Assembly: GCA_041611095.1 (NCBI GenBank)
Contig: JBFINP010000006.1
Location: 1-64,000, forward strand
Origin: UBA6912 sp041611095
GTDB taxonomy: Bacteria > Actinomycetota > Acidimicrobiia > Spongiisociales > UBA5794
Direction: 5' to 3'
DNA length: 64,000 bases
The stretch's first letter is position 1. Every line of letters starts with the position of its first letter. The position numbers and the translations under genes were made by a program. A model generated the notes under the pieces. That model worked only from the letters and a program-made list of their open reading frames with translations, had not been told where the DNA came from and ran no database searches. Below, piece after piece: positions 17,482-25,425 of the stretch.

Positions 17482-17606
17482 TCGCTCGAAGCGGGCTTCG
17501 AGCGAGTTGAATCGTCGGCCTCTCGGCCGGCCCGTTGTGCGGTGCGGCGGCGGAGCCACCGCACCGCTGATCGAGGGGGTCGCGGAGCGTCCCCCTCGAG
17601 CTCCCC
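17482..17606 (+). repeat. Four-hairpin dispersed repeat, copy A
   Basis: Four consecutive stems: 17482-17505 (11 bp, loop GG), 17516-17529 (5 bp, loop TCTC), 17539-17567 (9 bp, outer arms GCGGTGCGG / CCGCACCGC) and 17573-17597 (GAGGGGG / CCCCCTC with an inner CGC / GCG). An inverted, diverged copy lies at 62567-62695. In stem 1, arm bases 4-5 are CT here and TC in the other copy, with matching changes in the opposite arm; stem 2 is CGGCC/GGCCG here and CCGCC/GGCGG there. It may also end dnaE2 transcripts, but no T-run follows stem 1. Confidence 0.85.
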
Positions 17607-17635
17607 TGGCTCACTTTCGCATCGCTTTCCGAATG

Positions 17636-17683
17636 GCTCCCCTTTAGGGGGAGCTGTCCGATCGGGCGTTAGCCCGAGCGGAC
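17636..17683 (+). repeat. Two-hairpin structured element
   Basis: Stem one pairs GCTCCCC (17636-17642) with GGGGAGC (17648-17654). Stem two pairs GTCCG and CGGGC (17656-17667) with GCCCG and CGGAC (17672-17683), followed by TGAGGGGGG. The layout resembles the GGGAGCTGTC...GACTGAGGG intergenic repeats I recall from other phyla; only one copy is in this window. Confidence 0.5.
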
Positions 17684-17843
17684 TGAGGGGGGCGGGGGCG
17701 AGGCGTTCGGCGCGCATAGGTCGAGCGGCCCGATTCGGGGGGGATCGCTTCTGGGGGATCGGGGGGCGCGGTACACTCGCCTTTCTTGCTGTCGGCCGCA
17801 TCGGGATGTGCGATGGGGCTGCTGAGAGGGGGAAGGAACAGCA

Positions 17844-18764
17844 ATGACCACTGAGGCCGTGCAATCGCGAGTCGTCGACCAGCCGGTGTTCTTTCCGCCG
17901 GATGAGAAGACGTACTTCGGTTTCGCCACGTTGCCGGCAGAAGGGCCTGCGAGCACGACGGCGGTGATCCTGTTGTCGGGCACGCACACGGGGTCGACCA
18001 CGATGGGCCGTAATCGCATGTGGGTGAAGGCCGCACGCACGCTGGCCGGCCGCGGATATCCGACGATCCGCATCGACTATGCGGGTCTCGGGGAGAGCCT
18101 GTCGGGCGGACCCATCTACGACCTCGAGCTGCCCGCCGTCCATGCGTTCAACGAGGCGGTCGAGCAGATGCGGAGCTATGGCGCCAGCCGGTTCGTCGTC
18201 GTCGGCACATGCTTCGGCTCGCGCACGGCGATCGCAGGAGCGGTCGAGCAGCGCGACATCGCCGGCCTCCTCCTGCTGGCACCGCCGGTCCGCAACCCGA
18301 CGAAAGGCGACGGCGGTACCGATCACCTCGCCCTCTACGCATCGACGGCAGATCTCGCCAAGAGGGCGGTATCGATGCGGACGATTCGCAAGCTGCTGCG
18401 TACGAAGAAGGCCCGCTCGGTGGCGCGGCGGGTGTTCACGGGCAAGGTCCAGGCGTCGCTCGGCCGGGGACCGGCCGGTGAGGGGCAGGGAGGCGCGACC
18501 GACGCAGCCCCGGGCTTCCTCGAGCCTATCAAGCGCCTCGTGCAGCGCGGCGTGCCGATTCGTATCGTGTACGGCGAGAGCGACATCTTCTGGACCGAGT
18601 TCCAGAAGGCGGCGGAGGGACGGCTCGGCCAGATCCTCGAACGGGCCGGCGACCTGATGCGGGTCGAGACGGTGCCCGGCATCATTCGCGGCTTCACGTC
18701 GGTCCGCATCCAGGAAGCATGCAACCAGCACGTGCTCGACTTCGTCGAGGAGTGCACACGATGA
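17844..18764 (+). CDS. Alpha/beta-hydrolase-like protein with Cys at the nucleophile elbow
   Basis: A 306-residue alpha/beta-hydrolase fold: IRIDYAGLGESLSG is the oxyanion region, VVVGTCFGSRTAIAG the nucleophile elbow with Cys123 instead of Ser, and RIVYGESDIFW the acid-loop region. The His expected near the C terminus is replaced in PGIIRGFTS, where relatives have GHGF-like text, so the catalytic triad looks incomplete. Layout recalls the paired exosortase-associated hydrolases, but no exosortase is present. Its stop overlaps the next hydrolase start by 4 bp (ATGA, 18761-18764). GGGGGAAGGA provides a ribosome site. Function unknown; enzyme or protein scaffold both possible. Confidence 0.75.
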   Translation: MTTEAVQSRVVDQPVFFPPDEKTYFGFATLPAEGPASTTAVILLSGTHTGSTTMGRNRMWVKAARTLAGRGYPTIRIDYAGLGESLSGGPIYDLELPAVHAFNEAVEQMRSYGASRFVVVGTCFGSRTAIAGAVEQRDIAGLLLLAPPVRNPTKGDGGTDHLALYASTADLAKRAVSMRTIRKLLRTKKARSVARRVFTGKVQASLGRGPAGEGQGGATDAAPGFLEPIKRLVQRGVPIRIVYGESDIFWTEFQKAAEGRLGQILERAGDLMRVETVPGIIRGFTSVRIQEACNQHVLDFVEECTR

Positions 18765-19627
18765 CGCGGTTCGAGCCCGCCGTCAGGATCCATCCGGACA
18801 CCGGGATCCGCGAAGAGGTGTCGTTCTTCGGCGATCGCGAGCCCGCCATGTTCTTCGGCCTCCACCTGCCGGCCGGGGAGGTGAGAGGGGCCGTCGTCTC
18901 GTGTCCATCGGTCCACGCCGAGCTCATCAAGGCCTACCGCAAGGACGTGCTGCTGGGACGCACGCTGGCCGAGCAGGGGTATGCAACGCTGCGCTACCAC
19001 TACCGAGGGGCCGGGAACAGCGAGGGCAGCGGCTCCGAGCTCACGCTCGACGCGATGATCGGCTCCGTCGAGGAGGCGCGTGCCGAGCTGGCCCGGCGCA
19101 CCGGGGTGGACCGCTTTGCCTACCACGGGACCCGCCTGGGATGTTTCGCCGCCGCCGCCGCCGCCGAGCACGACCCCGGCGCTCCGCTGGCCCTGTGGAG
19201 TCCCGTCATCGAGACCGACGACTTCATGAGGGAGATCTTCCGCAGCCACTACATCGCAGCTCTCAAAGGCGAGGAGAAGCCGGAGCCCACGGCCCGCATG
19301 GTCGAGCGCGTCAAGTCCGAGGGCGAGATCGAGCTTCTGGGGTACAACTTCTCGCGAGACTTCTACGAGAGCCTCGAGGGCCGCCGGCTCGACGCCCATC
19401 AACCGAAGGGCAGTCCCGTCCTGCTCGTACCTTTCGGCCCCAAGGACATGAGCACGCTCGTCGAGCCGTGGACCGCCTGCGGTGCCACCGTGACGGTGTT
19501 CGAGAACTCGAGCGAGGAAGCGTGGTGGCTGGCCGGCGATGCGACCAAGCCCGAAGAGGGCCAGGAGCGCATCGACAAGCTCATCGGTGGCACCGCGAGC
19601 TGGATCGTCGAGCAGCTCGAGGCGTGA
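18761..19627 (+). CDS. Alpha/beta-hydrolase-like protein lacking the nucleophile
   Basis: A 288-residue relative of its upstream neighbour: RYHYRGAGNSEGSGSE is the oxyanion region and FAYHGTRLGCFAAAAA the elbow, where Arg125 occupies the Ser position of GxSxG. The usual C-terminal His is also missing (SSEEAWWLAG), so it is probably not a classical hydrolase. ATG 18761 was chosen over an upstream in-frame start because it gives the ATGA overlap and starts the homologous region. A Cys-bearing and a nucleophile-less paralogue made in equal amounts suggests a heterodimer, which is inference. Confidence 0.75.
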   Translation: MTRFEPAVRIHPDTGIREEVSFFGDREPAMFFGLHLPAGEVRGAVVSCPSVHAELIKAYRKDVLLGRTLAEQGYATLRYHYRGAGNSEGSGSELTLDAMIGSVEEARAELARRTGVDRFAYHGTRLGCFAAAAAAEHDPGAPLALWSPVIETDDFMREIFRSHYIAALKGEEKPEPTARMVERVKSEGEIELLGYNFSRDFYESLEGRRLDAHQPKGSPVLLVPFGPKDMSTLVEPWTACGATVTVFENSSEEAWWLAGDATKPEEGQERIDKLIGGTASWIVEQLEA

Positions 19628-19779
19628 CATCCCACGGTGCACAAGGTGTGCGTCGAGAGTCGCAAGCGAATAGCTCGGGCCCCCGGGGCCAGGCCTGGAC
19701 TCCCGACCCCGACACACCACACGAGCCGGAGCCCGCTTCTCACCGGTGACCTTTGCCGCTACCGACCTCCTGTCCGTCG

Positions 19780-20373
19780 GTGTACCAATGGGGTGACGGA
19801 CAGGACTGCGTCGTGCCCACCGAAGCGAAGGTCGGCTCCTTCGAGGACGAAGAACGTGCCGGCCGGACCGTCCGCTGGCTACTCCGTTCCGGATTGCACG
19901 CTCGGATCGTGCGGACGGGTGAGACTTTCGAGGTAGTCGTCCCATCGGGCCGCGAGGAGGAACGGGCGCAGAGCGTGCTACGGGCACTCGCCCACACCCG
20001 CGAACCCACTGAGCTGCCGAAGCCCGCGGGATGGGATTGGGTGCGCAGCCACGTGCTCAGGCTCGAATCCTTGGCGACGGTGCTCGCCGTCGTGGTCGGA
20101 ACGATGTTTCTCTTCTTCATAGGGATCTGGCTGTGGGCGCTCGCTGGGATGCTCGGCTGGCTGGGGCTGATCGTCGTGGTCGTCGCGGGATTGGTCTTCT
20201 TCCACTTCTCCGGGATCCCACACAGCGCCGTGCAGGGTCCGCGGCGCTACAGCCACAAGCACGACGTCACCATGGGGCTGGAACAGGAAGTGCAGTACCG
20301 GCTTGCCTGGGCACGTGACCAGTACCGCAAGTCCCGTCGGTGGCGGCTCCGCCGGAGGCGGCCGAAGGCGTGA
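19780..20373 (+). CDS. Two-segment membrane protein of unknown function
   Basis: A small protein (197 residues from GTG 19780; GTG 19813 and TTG 19753 are alternatives). The first 70 residues are soluble (RTVRWLLRSGLHARIVRTGE, FEVVVPSGREEERAQSVLRA), faintly like DUF2007-type signal domains. Two hydrophobic stretches follow (LATVLAVVVGTMFLFFIG; LGLIVVVVAGLVFFHFSGI), then a very basic tail (KSRRWRLRRRRPKA). I do not recognise the family. The 152 bp before it hold no other gene. Confidence 0.6.
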   Translation: MYQWGDGQDCVVPTEAKVGSFEDEERAGRTVRWLLRSGLHARIVRTGETFEVVVPSGREEERAQSVLRALAHTREPTELPKPAGWDWVRSHVLRLESLATVLAVVVGTMFLFFIGIWLWALAGMLGWLGLIVVVVAGLVFFHFSGIPHSAVQGPRRYSHKHDVTMGLEQEVQYRLAWARDQYRKSRRWRLRRRRPKA

Positions 20374-20517
20374 GCGCACCGGGTGCCGGCCCGGTGGCGC
20401 CCCGAGCTGACGCAACGGTTGCGGCGTCGAATCTCCCGAAATGGGTCGTAAAAAGCTGCGGGATTGCCGGGTCCCTCGTAGGATCGTGCACGCGTTACAG
20501 CCAATCCAGGGAGGAAC

Positions 20518-21690
20518 ATGCTTCTGGCAGCCGAGTACACCACTACCACCCTTGCGGCCTGGATTGCGGTAGCGCTGGTGGTCGGGCTCGTCATCGGTTG
20601 GCTGCTACGCCCCTGGCTCGTGTCGGATCGGCTTCGCAACGATTATGAGGACGAGCTGAGGAAAGAGCGAGCCGACCGGGCCCGGGTGGAGACGGACCTA
20701 CAACAGCAGATGGCGGTGGCCGAAGAGATGAGGGGTGAGCTCGAAGAACTTCGTGGAGATTCCGCTCGGCTCAATGCGGAGCTGGCGACCGCCCGCTCGC
20801 GCACCTCACATCTGGAGGGGCAGGTGGCGGCGTTGGCGATGGAAAAGGACGCCGAGATCGCGAGGTTGGCCGCGGAAGCAGGCAAGGTGGGACCATTGGA
20901 GGTCGCCATCGGGGAGCGCGATGCCCGAATCGCCTCGCTCGAGTCCGAGCTCGGTGCAGCTCCGTCAGCGGCAGACGTGGAGCAGCTCAAGGCCGACTCC
21001 GATCGGGCCGTTGCCGAGGCACGGACGCAGGCAGAGGAGCACGAGTCCCGGCTTCGGAGTGTCCGGCAACGAGCCGCCGCAGAGGCGGCGGCAGCGGCTC
21101 GCGAGCTCGAGCAGGCGTCGACCGAGCTGGCGCTGGCCAAGGCGCGTGCCGAGGAAGCCGAGCGCACGCTCGAAGCGCTGCGAGCCGACCGTGCTCGTCC
21201 CGGCAACGAGCCGGCGGGCGGTGCGGCGCAGGAGCCGTCTGCAGCGGTGCCGCCACCTGGCGAACCGACCGAAGTCATCCCACGCCCCGCCGAACCGGCA
21301 GCTCCGGCGAGCGCAGGCCCGGCGGCGCCGCAACCGATCGAGCCCGCCGTACGGCCGGCGAGCGGTATGGGGCCGTCGGGTACGCCGACGGCTGCGCTCG
21401 AGCCGACGCCCGCGCCGACGCTCGAGGCGGCTGAGGCTGCCGCAGTCGCCGAACCGCAGACGGCCGACGACGACGATCTGAAGCTGATTCACGGAATCGG
21501 TCCGGCGATCGAACGCAAGCTGAAGGCGATGGGGATCACGACCTACCGCCAGATCGCCTCGTTCTCCGGCGACGACGTGGCGCGCGTCGGCGCGGCGCTC
21601 GGTTCGTTCAGGGACCGGATCCAACGCGACGATTGGATTGGCTCGGCCCGCCGGCTCCACGCCGACCGCCACGGCAGCGAATCCGGCTGA
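20518..21690 (+). CDS. Membrane-anchored coiled-coil protein with C-terminal helix-hairpin-helix
   Basis: A 390-residue modular protein: membrane segment at residues 12-32 (LAAWIAVALVVGLVIGWLL), a long charged coiled coil (about 40-225), a Pro/Ala/Glu linker (about 230-310), and a terminal domain DDLKLIHGIGPAIERKLKAM ... TYRQIASFSGDDVARVG of the helix-hairpin-helix type found at the ends of some ribosomal L21-like and respiratory-chain proteins. The HhH could bind DNA or protein. Start is clear: AGGGAGGAAC precedes ATG 20518. TAGGAT at 20479-20484 is a candidate -10. Function unknown; a membrane tether for nucleic acid is a guess. Confidence 0.75.
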   Translation: MLLAAEYTTTTLAAWIAVALVVGLVIGWLLRPWLVSDRLRNDYEDELRKERADRARVETDLQQQMAVAEEMRGELEELRGDSARLNAELATARSRTSHLEGQVAALAMEKDAEIARLAAEAGKVGPLEVAIGERDARIASLESELGAAPSAADVEQLKADSDRAVAEARTQAEEHESRLRSVRQRAAAEAAAAARELEQASTELALAKARAEEAERTLEALRADRARPGNEPAGGAAQEPSAAVPPPGEPTEVIPRPAEPAAPASAGPAAPQPIEPAVRPASGMGPSGTPTAALEPTPAPTLEAAEAAAVAEPQTADDDDLKLIHGIGPAIERKLKAMGITTYRQIASFSGDDVARVGAALGSFRDRIQRDDWIGSARRLHADRHGSESG

Positions 21691-21693
21691 AGG

Positions 21694-22176
21694 CTACGCG
21701 GTCGCCAGCCGCTCCACCCAGGTCTGCTGTTCGAACGTTTCCGGGACGGGGCGACGACGGGCAACGGTCACGAGCCGCCACGCCAGGTCGGGTTCCTCGC
21801 CCGACATCACGAGCAGCGAAGCCGCAAGCATCGGTGAGCGGCCCCGAGCAGCAAGGCAGTGGACCGCTGCGTGCTCGCCCGGGTCGGAGAGCCGGTCGAG
21901 CAGGTTTCGCAGCGCCGTGGTGACTGCGTCCCCGTCGGTCGGCACGCCGAAATCGACGATGGGGACTCGGATGAAGTCGATGCCCTCTCGACGCAGTACG
22001 GCGGCTTCGCGGGCGAGACCGAGACCGTTCTCGTCTTTGGCCGGGAGCGCCGAGACGACCACCGTCACTCCGAGGTCGCGAAGCTGCGCCGCATCGGCCT
22101 CGAGCGAGTCAGGCGTCGGGCACGAGGCGAGGCTCAGCGATCCTGCGGTGGCGATCGGGATGTTCCAGAGGTTCAT
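21694..22176 (-). CDS. Dual-specificity/tyrosine phosphatase-like protein
   Basis: A 160-residue small phosphatase of the cysteine-based class. The signature HCLAARGRSP gives the C-x5-R active site, preceded by EHAAV; the general-acid Asp may be in VPIVDFGVPTD. ATG 22176 overlaps the stop of the threonine aldolase gene by 4 bp and replaces a longer upstream frame. It is the last gene of a three-gene leftward operon (TPP enzyme, aldolase, phosphatase). Substrate, protein or small phosphoester, is unknown. Confidence 0.8.
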   Translation of the reverse strand: MNLWNIPIATAGSLSLASCPTPDSLEADAAQLRDLGVTVVVSALPAKDENGLGLAREAAVLRREGIDFIRVPIVDFGVPTDGDAVTTALRNLLDRLSDPGEHAAVHCLAARGRSPMLAASLLVMSGEEPDLAWRLVTVARRRPVPETFEQQTWVERLATA

Positions 22177-23222
22177 GACTTCACCACTCGCGTGATGATC
22201 CCGAGGGCGCGATCGATGTCGGAACCGGAGACGTCCAGGTTGGTGACGGCACGTATCCGGGCTGGGCCGGCCGGGTTCACGAGCAGCCCCTCGGCGGCGC
22301 ATCTTTCGGCAAGCTCCAGTGCGGGAATCGTCGTCACGGTGAAGTACACCATGTTCGTTGTAACGGTCGCGGGGTCGATCTCTACACCCTCGATCTCGGC
22401 GAGCCCCGCGGCGAGCTCGGCTGCATTTGCGTGATCGTCCGCGAGCCGTGCGCGGTGATTCCGGACGGCGTATAGGGCTCCGGCGGCCATCATTCCGGCC
22501 TGCCTGAAGCCTCCACCGAACATCTGCTTGAACCGCCTCGCCCTCTCGATCAAGTCGTGGCTCCCGACGAGCGCCGAGCCCATTGGAGCACCGAGACCCT
22601 TCGAGAAGCAGACACTCACGGTGTCGTACCCGGCGGCGAGATCACGCTCCTCTTCGCCGGATGCGACCGCCGCGTTCCAGAGGCGAGCGCCGTCCATGTG
22701 GGTTGCCAGACCGAGGTCGTGGGCCGCGACGGCCACCTCGCCGAGCTTCGATCGCTCCCAATACGCGCCGCCGGCCGCGTTGTGGGTGTTCTCGGCGCAG
22801 ACCAGTGTCACGGGCTGGAAGAGCGAAGACGGCATCGCCTTCGGTATCTCCGGCACGGCACGGCGAACCGCCTCGGCAGTGAAGGTCCCGCGGGTGCTCG
22901 GCAGGAACTCGGGCGTGACCCCCGAGAGCGCATAGGGCGCCCCCAGCTCGTGGATGTGAACGTGCGCCGCCTCCGCCATCAAGACGACGTCACCGGGCTC
23001 GGTGTGCGTTCGCAGCGCGATCTGGTTCGACATCGTCCCGGTCGGGACATACATGGCATCGTCCTTGCCCAGCAGGTCTGCCACGTGCCGCTCGAGGGCG
23101 ACTACGGACGGATCGTCGTGATAAACATCGTCGCCGACCTCGGCGGCCGCGATCACGCGGCGCATGTCCTCGGTGGGTTGGGTGACGGTGTCCGAGCGCA
23201 GATCGATCATCGGATTGCTCAC
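22173..23222 (-). CDS. Low-specificity L-threonine aldolase
   Basis: A 349-residue fold-type I PLP enzyme that splits threonine (or related beta-hydroxy amino acids) to glycine plus aldehyde. Signatures: MIDLRSDTVTQPTEDMR at the start, EAAHVHIHELGAP with the PLP-stacking His, HMDGARLWNAA (PLP Asp), and SVCFSKGLGAPMGSALVG with the Schiff-base Lys at residue 208. Complete length. It overlaps both the TPP enzyme gene and the phosphatase gene by 4 bp, so the three are cotranslated. Confidence 0.93.
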   Translation of the reverse strand: MSNPMIDLRSDTVTQPTEDMRRVIAAAEVGDDVYHDDPSVVALERHVADLLGKDDAMYVPTGTMSNQIALRTHTEPGDVVLMAEAAHVHIHELGAPYALSGVTPEFLPSTRGTFTAEAVRRAVPEIPKAMPSSLFQPVTLVCAENTHNAAGGAYWERSKLGEVAVAAHDLGLATHMDGARLWNAAVASGEEERDLAAGYDTVSVCFSKGLGAPMGSALVGSHDLIERARRFKQMFGGGFRQAGMMAAGALYAVRNHRARLADDHANAAELAAGLAEIEGVEIDPATVTTNMVYFTVTTIPALELAERCAAEGLLVNPAGPARIRAVTNLDVSGSDIDRALGIITRVVKS

Positions 23223-24847
23223 CCGGCGTAGTTGCTCGATGCCCGAGAGGTCTCGTCGACGTGGACGTTGATCAGCGACGGCTTGCCGCTGTCGACTGCA
23301 CGATCGAGCGCAGGTCGGAGTTCGTCGGGGTGGGTCACCAGCTCACCGTACCCGCCCAGCGCGGTGACGACGTCGTGATACGGCCGGCGGCCGAGATCGG
23401 AGGCCACGATGCGGTCGGGGTAGAACAGTCGGTGGAACGTCTTGATGTTGTTCCACACGCCGTCGTTCCCGACGACACCGACGATGGGGAGATCGTGGCG
23501 AACGAAGCTGTCGTACTCGAAGCCGTTGAATCCGAACCCGCCGTCACCGAAGACGATTCCGACCAGCCGGTCCGGGTACGCGATCTTCGCGGCGAGGGCG
23601 AAGCCAGGGCCGGTGCCGAGGGTGCCGGCGGGGCCTGGCTCGAGCACGTGACCCGGCGTCGAGACCTGGAGCCATTTCGCAGTCGTTGCGACGATGTCCC
23701 CCCCGTCGACGGCGACGATGGCGTCGGTGCCGAAGAACCGACCCACCTCCTTGCCGAAGCGCTGTGGCATGACAAACGTCCCGTCGATCTCCGCCTCCGC
23801 CTCGGCGGCGGCCCGCCTCTCGAGCTCCGCCGCCTGAATGTCACCGGTCCACGCCCGGGTGCTGTCCGAGCCGTAGTTACCGGTCAACGCGGCGAGCTGG
23901 CTCAGGAACCGCCCGGGGTTGGCGATCACGGCGTGACCGGCAGGTCGATTCCACCCCAGCTTCACCTCTTCGGCGTCTACTTGAATGACGATGGCGTCGG
24001 TGTTCACCTTCTGGCCGTATCCGGTGCGGAAGTCCCAGTCGACGCCCAACGCGAGGAGCGTGTCGCACTCGGCGAGGGCGCGGCCTCGCGTGTGCACGCC
24101 GAGCAATGGATGGTCATGGGGAAGGCCGCCGCGAGCACCGGCGTTCAGGTACACCGGAGCATCGAGCGCCTCGGCAACGGACGTGAGGCTCTTGACGTCG
24201 CCGCCACGGATCCCGCCGCCGGCGAAGATGACCGGGCGCTGCGCCTTGGCGAGCACGCTGGCCGTGTACTCGACGGCGGCGGGATCGCCGCCGCGTGGCT
24301 CTGTGGCCCGATAGCCCGTCGGTAGGTCTGTCGCCTCGTCGACCAGACCCGACTGCACGTCGAGCGGGATGTCGAGGAACACCGGTCCGCCGCGACCGGA
24401 GAAGGCGTGGCGCGCCGCCATGGCGATGTACTCGGCGAGGCGAGCCGTCTCCCACGCGGTGGAGCTCCACTTCGTGATCGTTCGGAAAAGCGGAGGATGA
24501 TCCATCTCCTGTAGCCCCCCTGCGTGCTCTTGTCGGATCAGGTGGCGACCGCCGATGACGAGCATCGGCGTGTGGGCGAAGTGGGCATTCATGACGGCGG
24601 TGATCGTGTTCGTCACGCCCGGCGCCGCCGTGACCGCAGCCACGCCGAGCCTCCCGGTGAGCCGTGTGTAGGCCTCGGCCGCGTGCCCCGCCGTTTCCTC
24701 ATGGCGAACGTCGACGATCCGTATGCCCTCTTCGACGCACCCGTCGAGAAGAGGGACGATGTGGCCACCGGTCAGCGTGAAGAGCGCGTCGACACCCTCG
24801 GCACGCAGTGCCTTGGCGACCAGCCGTCCTCCATGGATCTTTCCCAA
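23219..24847 (-). CDS. Thiamine-diphosphate enzyme of the acetolactate synthase-like family
   Basis: A 542-residue ThDP enzyme with the three domains in the usual order. The N-terminal domain has VDVRHEETAGHAAEAY, whose Glu activates the cofactor; the ThDP/Mg motif is FGDGGFGFNGFEYDSF followed by VVGNDGVWNN. It resembles acetolactate synthase/oxalyl-CoA decarboxylase/2-hydroxyacyl-CoA lyase relatives; the exact reaction cannot be read. The start is TTG at 24847 with GGAGG before it and TAGGAT about 21 nt upstream. It leads an operon with threonine aldolase and a phosphatase, which suggests one pathway releasing or using aldehydes. Confidence 0.85.
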   Translation of the reverse strand: MGKIHGGRLVAKALRAEGVDALFTLTGGHIVPLLDGCVEEGIRIVDVRHEETAGHAAEAYTRLTGRLGVAAVTAAPGVTNTITAVMNAHFAHTPMLVIGGRHLIRQEHAGGLQEMDHPPLFRTITKWSSTAWETARLAEYIAMAARHAFSGRGGPVFLDIPLDVQSGLVDEATDLPTGYRATEPRGGDPAAVEYTASVLAKAQRPVIFAGGGIRGGDVKSLTSVAEALDAPVYLNAGARGGLPHDHPLLGVHTRGRALAECDTLLALGVDWDFRTGYGQKVNTDAIVIQVDAEEVKLGWNRPAGHAVIANPGRFLSQLAALTGNYGSDSTRAWTGDIQAAELERRAAAEAEAEIDGTFVMPQRFGKEVGRFFGTDAIVAVDGGDIVATTAKWLQVSTPGHVLEPGPAGTLGTGPGFALAAKIAYPDRLVGIVFGDGGFGFNGFEYDSFVRHDLPIVGVVGNDGVWNNIKTFHRLFYPDRIVASDLGRRPYHDVVTALGGYGELVTHPDELRPALDRAVDSGKPSLINVHVDETSRASSNYAG

Positions 24848-24871
24848 TTCGGTCCTCCGCTGCTGGTGATC

Positions 24872-25390
24872 CTATGTCACCTCGTCCACTGCCCAGCCGG
24901 TGTCCTCGAAGTGCCGCGGCTGGAGCAGGGCCACGAGCTCGCCGGACATGGCCGTGCGGTGGGGAGAGGCACCCTCGACCACGTCGATCACGGCGATGGT
25001 CGCCGTTTTCATCTGCACCGACGCACCGGTCACTGCGTGCACCAAGGCTCCCCATGCGGGCTGGTGCCCGACGACCATCAGGCGCTCGGCGTCGTCCCCC
25101 AGCCTCCGAATCACGGCGAGCGCGCCGTCGGGTGACGTGCCGTACAGGTGCCGCTCGACGACGATCTCGGTGGCCCACTCGCCGGCGTCGGCCGCGAGCT
25201 CGACGGTTCGTCGTGCCCGCACCGCCGACGAGGTGACTGCAACGTCCGGGATCTCGCCGATTCTGGCGATCACGAGGCCCATCGTGCGGGCCGCTTCACG
25301 GCCCCGCCGGTTGAGGGGCCGCTCGTGATCGGTGGCGGCTCCCGCATTCCAGTCGGACTTGGCGTGACGCATCACGAGCAGTCGTTTCAT
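24872..25390 (-). CDS. SixA-type histidine phosphatase
   Basis: A 172-residue histidine phosphatase of the short SixA class. LLVMRHAKSDWNAG has the catalytic RHAK (residues 8-11), and LMVVGHQPAW carries the second His. Text such as RPLNRRGREAARTMG is typical. SixA removes phosphate from phosphohistidine in some phosphorelays; actinobacterial targets are unknown. TAGCCT (25397-25402, minus) ends 6 nt before its ATG. The promoter is back-to-back with that of the GNAT gene. Confidence 0.9.
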   Translation of the reverse strand: MKRLLVMRHAKSDWNAGAATDHERPLNRRGREAARTMGLVIARIGEIPDVAVTSSAVRARRTVELAADAGEWATEIVVERHLYGTSPDGALAVIRRLGDDAERLMVVGHQPAWGALVHAVTGASVQMKTATIAVIDVVEGASPHRTAMSGELVALLQPRHFEDTGWAVDEVT

Positions 25391-25396
25391 GGGCGG

Positions 25397-25416
25397 AGGC
25401 TACTGCGGGGTAGCCT
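25397..25416. promoter_or_regulatory. Back-to-back divergent -10 hexamers (sixA-like and GNAT genes)
   Basis: TAGCCT is read leftward at 25397-25402 (6 nt from the ATG at 25390) and again rightward at 25411-25416 (9 nt from the ATG at 25426). Only 8 bp separate them, so the -35 region of each lies across the -10 of the other and the two promoters must compete. Confidence 0.5.
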
Positions 25417-25425
25417 GATCCGGCC

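Larger units (their letters stand above)
17481..17843 (+). other. 363-bp intergenic region made largely of hairpins
   Basis: No gene is seen. It holds a 125-bp four-hairpin repeat (17482-17606), a two-hairpin element (17636-17683), G-rich runs, and just before the next gene a TACACT hexamer (17772-17777) and the ribosome site GGGGGAAGGA ending about 7 bases before the ATG at 17844. Confidence 0.6.

Noticed and set aside
17481..17843. A CRISPR array or tRNA cluster in the hairpin-rich gap.
   Set aside because: The repeats are single structured units, not regularly spaced direct repeats, and no tRNA acceptor or T-arm sequence was found.
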